Below are positions 63,789 through 64,000 of a stretch of DNA of 64,000 nt, in pieces. The stretch spans positions 1 to 64,000 of the forward strand of contig NZ_BCZS01000018.1 in assembly GCF_001598855.1 (NCBI RefSeq), written 5' to 3'. This DNA comes from Pluralibacter gergoviae ATCC 33028 = NBRC 105706 (lineage in GTDB: Bacteria; Pseudomonadota; Gammaproteobacteria; Enterobacterales; Enterobacteriaceae). A model generated the notes under the pieces. It made no database searches. It was given only the letters and a program-made list of their open reading frames with translations, and was not told where the DNA came from. The translations under genes were made by a program, and so were the position numbers. Position 1 is the first letter of the stretch; every line of letters begins with the position of its first letter.

Positions 63789-63827
63789 ATCCGAAACGTT
63801 TCGGATTAAAACCAAAACGTTTCGGAT
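63789..63827 (-). promoter_or_regulatory. tandem LacI-type operators of the raf-like operon
   Basis: O1 (63789-63806) is a perfect 18-bp palindrome ATCCGAAACGTTTCGGAT. O2 (63810-63827) is AACCAAAACGTTTCGGAT, perfect in one half. Their centres are 21 bp apart, two helical turns, so two repressor dimers would sit on the same face. They lie about 40-75 bp upstream of the alpha-galactosidase ATG. The core AAACGTTT fits LacI/GalR-family repressors, and a paired 18-bp operator layout is known for the plasmid raf operon. The repressor is probably the gene just upstream. Confidence 0.85.
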
Positions 63828-63867
63828 ACGTGATCGGCTTCAGATATTTAACGCAGAACGGTGAAGA

Positions 63868-64000
63868 TCAGGCGGTTTCGCCGGGGCGGAATTCGGGCTG
63901 CCACAGCACCTGAAGCGTGGCCACATCGTCGCCGGCGATCAGGCGCCGCACCATATCGGCAACCTGGCGGCCGACGCCCTGGCGCGTCGACTGCACAACC
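63868..64000 (-). CDS. rafR: LacI-family repressor, 3' end only
   Basis: The minus strand from the window edge encodes a C-terminal fragment of 43 residues, VVQSTRQGVGRQVADMVRRL then IAGDDVATLQVLWQPEFRPGETA, ending at a TGA (63868-63870). The stretch resembles the end of LacI-type regulators (repeat unit QxxxxxGxxxxxMLxxLIxG, then a short strand that carries the ligand-domain end). The gene continues beyond 64000, so the DNA-binding part cannot be seen. Order regulator-enzyme-permease on one strand equals rafR-rafA-rafB, which is the basis for the symbol. Confidence 0.75.
   Translation of the reverse strand, partial: VVQSTRQGVGRQVADMVRRLIAGDDVATLQVLWQPEFRPGETA

Overview
The window is core chromosome of a member of the Enterobacteriaceae. 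Almost every gene is recognisable, has close to the length of its E. coli K-12 counterpart, and follows the K-12 order read in reverse (murI-btuB-trmA through argECBH, ppc, metBLF, hslVU, cpx, sodA and rhaBAD). The clearly GC-rich coding sequence and the presence of raf-like genes next to rha point to the Klebsiella / Enterobacter / Raoultella / Leclercia side of the family, but genus cannot be fixed from this sequence alone. No insertion sequence, prophage, tRNA, CRISPR array or obviously broken gene was found.

Layout. 1-306: P1/P2 promoters and boxA of an rRNA operon that runs leftwards out of the window. 307-4811: murI, btuB with its cobalamin riboswitch, trmA, yijD. 4842-8224: fabR, sthA, oxyR and the small RNA OxyS. 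8228-12808: arginine genes argH-argB-argC divergent from argE with paired ARG boxes between. 13069-18583: ppc, eptC, yijO. 18570-28131: an anaerobic sugar-type PTS and glycyl-radical cluster (frwD-pflC-pflD-frwB-frwC divergent from ptsA-fsaB-gldA). 28133-31348: yijE and katG. 31578-36867: methionine genes metF, metL, metB divergent from metJ, with MetJ boxes. 36915-44751: rpmE, priA, cytR, ftsN, hslVU (with a heat-shock promoter), menA. 44843-47428: rraA, then directly pfkA and fieF. 47499-50280: CpxQ sRNA, cpxP, cpxR, cpxA. 50293-51813: yiiM and sodA. 52103-60275: complete L-rhamnose regulon (rhaT, rhaR, rhaS, rhaB, rhaA, rhaD, a lactaldehyde reductase, rhaM). 60323-64000: raffinose/melibiose-type operon (permease, GH36 alpha-galactosidase, and the 3' end of a LacI-type regulator).

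How the parts work together. Several stress circuits sit close together: OxyR with OxyS and katG, SodA with a Fur box, and the Cpx envelope system with CpxP and CpxQ. The rha genes form a self-contained unit of uptake, regulation, catabolism and disposal of L-lactaldehyde. The frw/pfl cluster pairs a fructose-type PTS and its own multi-domain phosphoryl transfer protein with a non-PFL glycyl-radical enzyme, a fructose-6-phosphate aldolase and glycerol dehydrogenase.

Most notable points. (1) An in-register run of 8-bp MetJ-like boxes covers the presumed -35 elements of both btuB and trmA, suggesting that B12 uptake is under MetJ as well as riboswitch control. (2) A pair of 37-bp inverted elements lies between frwC and ptsA and looks like a dual regulator site for the divergent frw operons. 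(3) The block zapB-glpFKX-fpr-tpiA-sbp that separates rraA and pfkA in E. coli is missing; the two genes are joined by one bidirectional terminator. (4) Two 18-bp operators with centres exactly 21 bp apart precede the alpha-galactosidase gene. (5) OxyS is conserved at both ends but its first loop differs from E. coli.
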